A stretch of 64,000 nt of DNA, from assembly GCA_035440445.1 (NCBI GenBank), contig DAORMJ010000016.1, positions 21,336 through 85,335 on the forward strand, written 5' to 3'. Below the pieces are notes generated by a model, which did no database searches, was not told where the DNA came from, and saw only the letters and a list, made by a program, of their open reading frames with translations. Shown here in pieces: positions 63,453 to 64,000 of the stretch. Every line of letters begins with the position of its first letter. Positions within the stretch are counted from its first letter, which is position 1. The translations under genes were made by a program, and so were the position numbers. This DNA is from Ga0077548 sp035440445 (GTDB lineage: Bacteria > Pseudomonadota > Alphaproteobacteria > Rhizobiales > Xanthobacteraceae).

Positions 63453-64000
63453 ATGGGTTTCGAAATTTCTGTGAACGTGAAAACGTGCGGGCGCGTGGCA
63501 GTTCTGCTTGCCGCGGCGCTGACACTTGCCAATTGCAAAACGACATCGAGCCTCGATCCGAAATACGGCGTCACCGCCAGTCCGCGCAAATACAAGGACG
63601 GCGACGTCATTCCGAAGGGCAACGGCCGCTATCATGTCGGCAAGCCGTATGTGATCGCCGGCATCACGTACGTGCCGCAGGAGAATCCGGGTTATCGCGC
63701 GGTGGGCACCGCGTCCTGGTATGGCGACGCCTTCCATGGCCGCCTGACTTCCAACGGCGAAATCTTCGACATGCGCGCGCTTACCGCCGCACATCCCACG
63801 CTTCCCTTGCCGAGCTATGTGCGCGTCACCAACATGGCAAACGGCAAGTCCGTCGTCGTCCGCGTGAACGACCGCGGACCGTTCCACTCCAACCGCGTTA
63901 TCGACGTTTCTTCCCGCGCGGCAGAGCTACTCGGCTTCCGCCATCACGGCACCGCACGGGTCCGCGTGGAATACGTGGGCAAGGCCAATCTCGCGGGCTC
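63453..64000 (+). CDS. rlpA: RlpA-family septal-ring lytic transglycosylase lipoprotein, partial
   Basis: At least 182 residues; continues past the window end. Starts at ATG 63453. Signal peptide with a lipobox-like LANC (Cys about residue 28), so a lipoprotein. Then a YRAVGTASWYGDAFHGRLTSNGEIFD block and VRVNDRGPFHSNRVIDVS: the double-psi beta-barrel of RlpA, with the catalytic Asp in NDRGP. RlpA cleaves denuded peptidoglycan glycans at the septum. A SPOR domain often follows and would lie outside the window. Confidence 0.9.
   Translation, partial: MGFEISVNVKTCGRVAVLLAAALTLANCKTTSSLDPKYGVTASPRKYKDGDVIPKGNGRYHVGKPYVIAGITYVPQENPGYRAVGTASWYGDAFHGRLTSNGEIFDMRALTAAHPTLPLPSYVRVTNMANGKSVVVRVNDRGPFHSNRVIDVSSRAAELLGFRHHGTARVRVEYVGKANLAG

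Overview
The window looks like chromosomal DNA of a high-GC alphaproteobacterium, most likely Hyphomicrobiales (Rhizobiales) near the Bradyrhizobium/Rhodoplanes/Pseudolabrys group. This is inferred from the gene set (HspQ, IalB-family protein, SdhE next to mfd and recG, HWE kinase, EgtBD, haem ABC transporter, SoxYZ with an FccB-like flavoprotein), not from an rRNA or a database search. Two short runs of N (41440-41458 and 60171-60180) show that it is a scaffolded draft assembly.

Region 1 (1-1447): end of a haem/Fe-siderophore ABC permease, its ATPase (hmuV) and a tRNA-Lys(TTT). Region 2 (1402-9732): an 8.3-kb genomic island integrated at the 3' end of the tRNA. It is bounded by 46-bp direct repeats, has a P4-type tyrosine integrase beside the right repeat, an AlpA-like excisionase/regulator and a winged-helix gene. 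Its cargo is a DUF4238 protein, a frameshifted zinc-ribbon gene, a two-TM protein, an SRAP (HMCES/YedK) protein, an orphan HWE histidine kinase and a GFA-family zinc protein. Paired AGCTACC repeats with 11-bp spacing at both ends look like integrase arm sites.

Region 3 (9769-15319, minus strand): urea-degradation operon with an amidase, a biotin urea carboxylase and the allophanate hydrolase C-terminal domain as a separate small gene. Region 4 (15814-24818): a surface-glycan locus with UDP-glucuronate decarboxylase, a TylF-like methyltransferase, a CDP-paratose-2-epimerase-like enzyme, a second epimerase, three tandem divergent CgeB-like putative glycosyltransferases, a GH39-like hydrolase and a short Band-7 protein. 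The genes from 17593 to 24171 are nearly all overlapping or abutting and probably form one operon. This is the best candidate for an undescribed biosynthetic system.

Region 5 (24815-39196): HPP membrane protein, M20 amidohydrolase, EamA exporter, a SPOR-like protein, glmU-glmS, a DUF805 protein, recG diverging from sdhE-mfd, and a DsbA/FrnE-like oxidoreductase. Region 6 (39211-51730): a degenerate adenylate-forming protein coupled to a peptide-type solute-binding protein, IalB, HspQ, a lipid-kinase-like protein, a malyl-CoA-lyase-like enzyme diverging from an AEC carrier and CaiB/BaiF CoA transferase, egtB-egtD (ergothioneine) and a UbiH-type hydroxylase. Region 7 (51890-60250): TerC, an SDR, a quinone reductase, a soluble chemoreceptor with PilZ and an unassigned C-terminal domain, rimO, a phytoene-desaturase-like flavoprotein and an alpha/beta hydrolase. 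Region 8 (60345-64000): a small secreted protein, tRNA-Ser(TGA), an fccB/soxF-soxY-soxZ sulfur module and the start of an RlpA lipoprotein.
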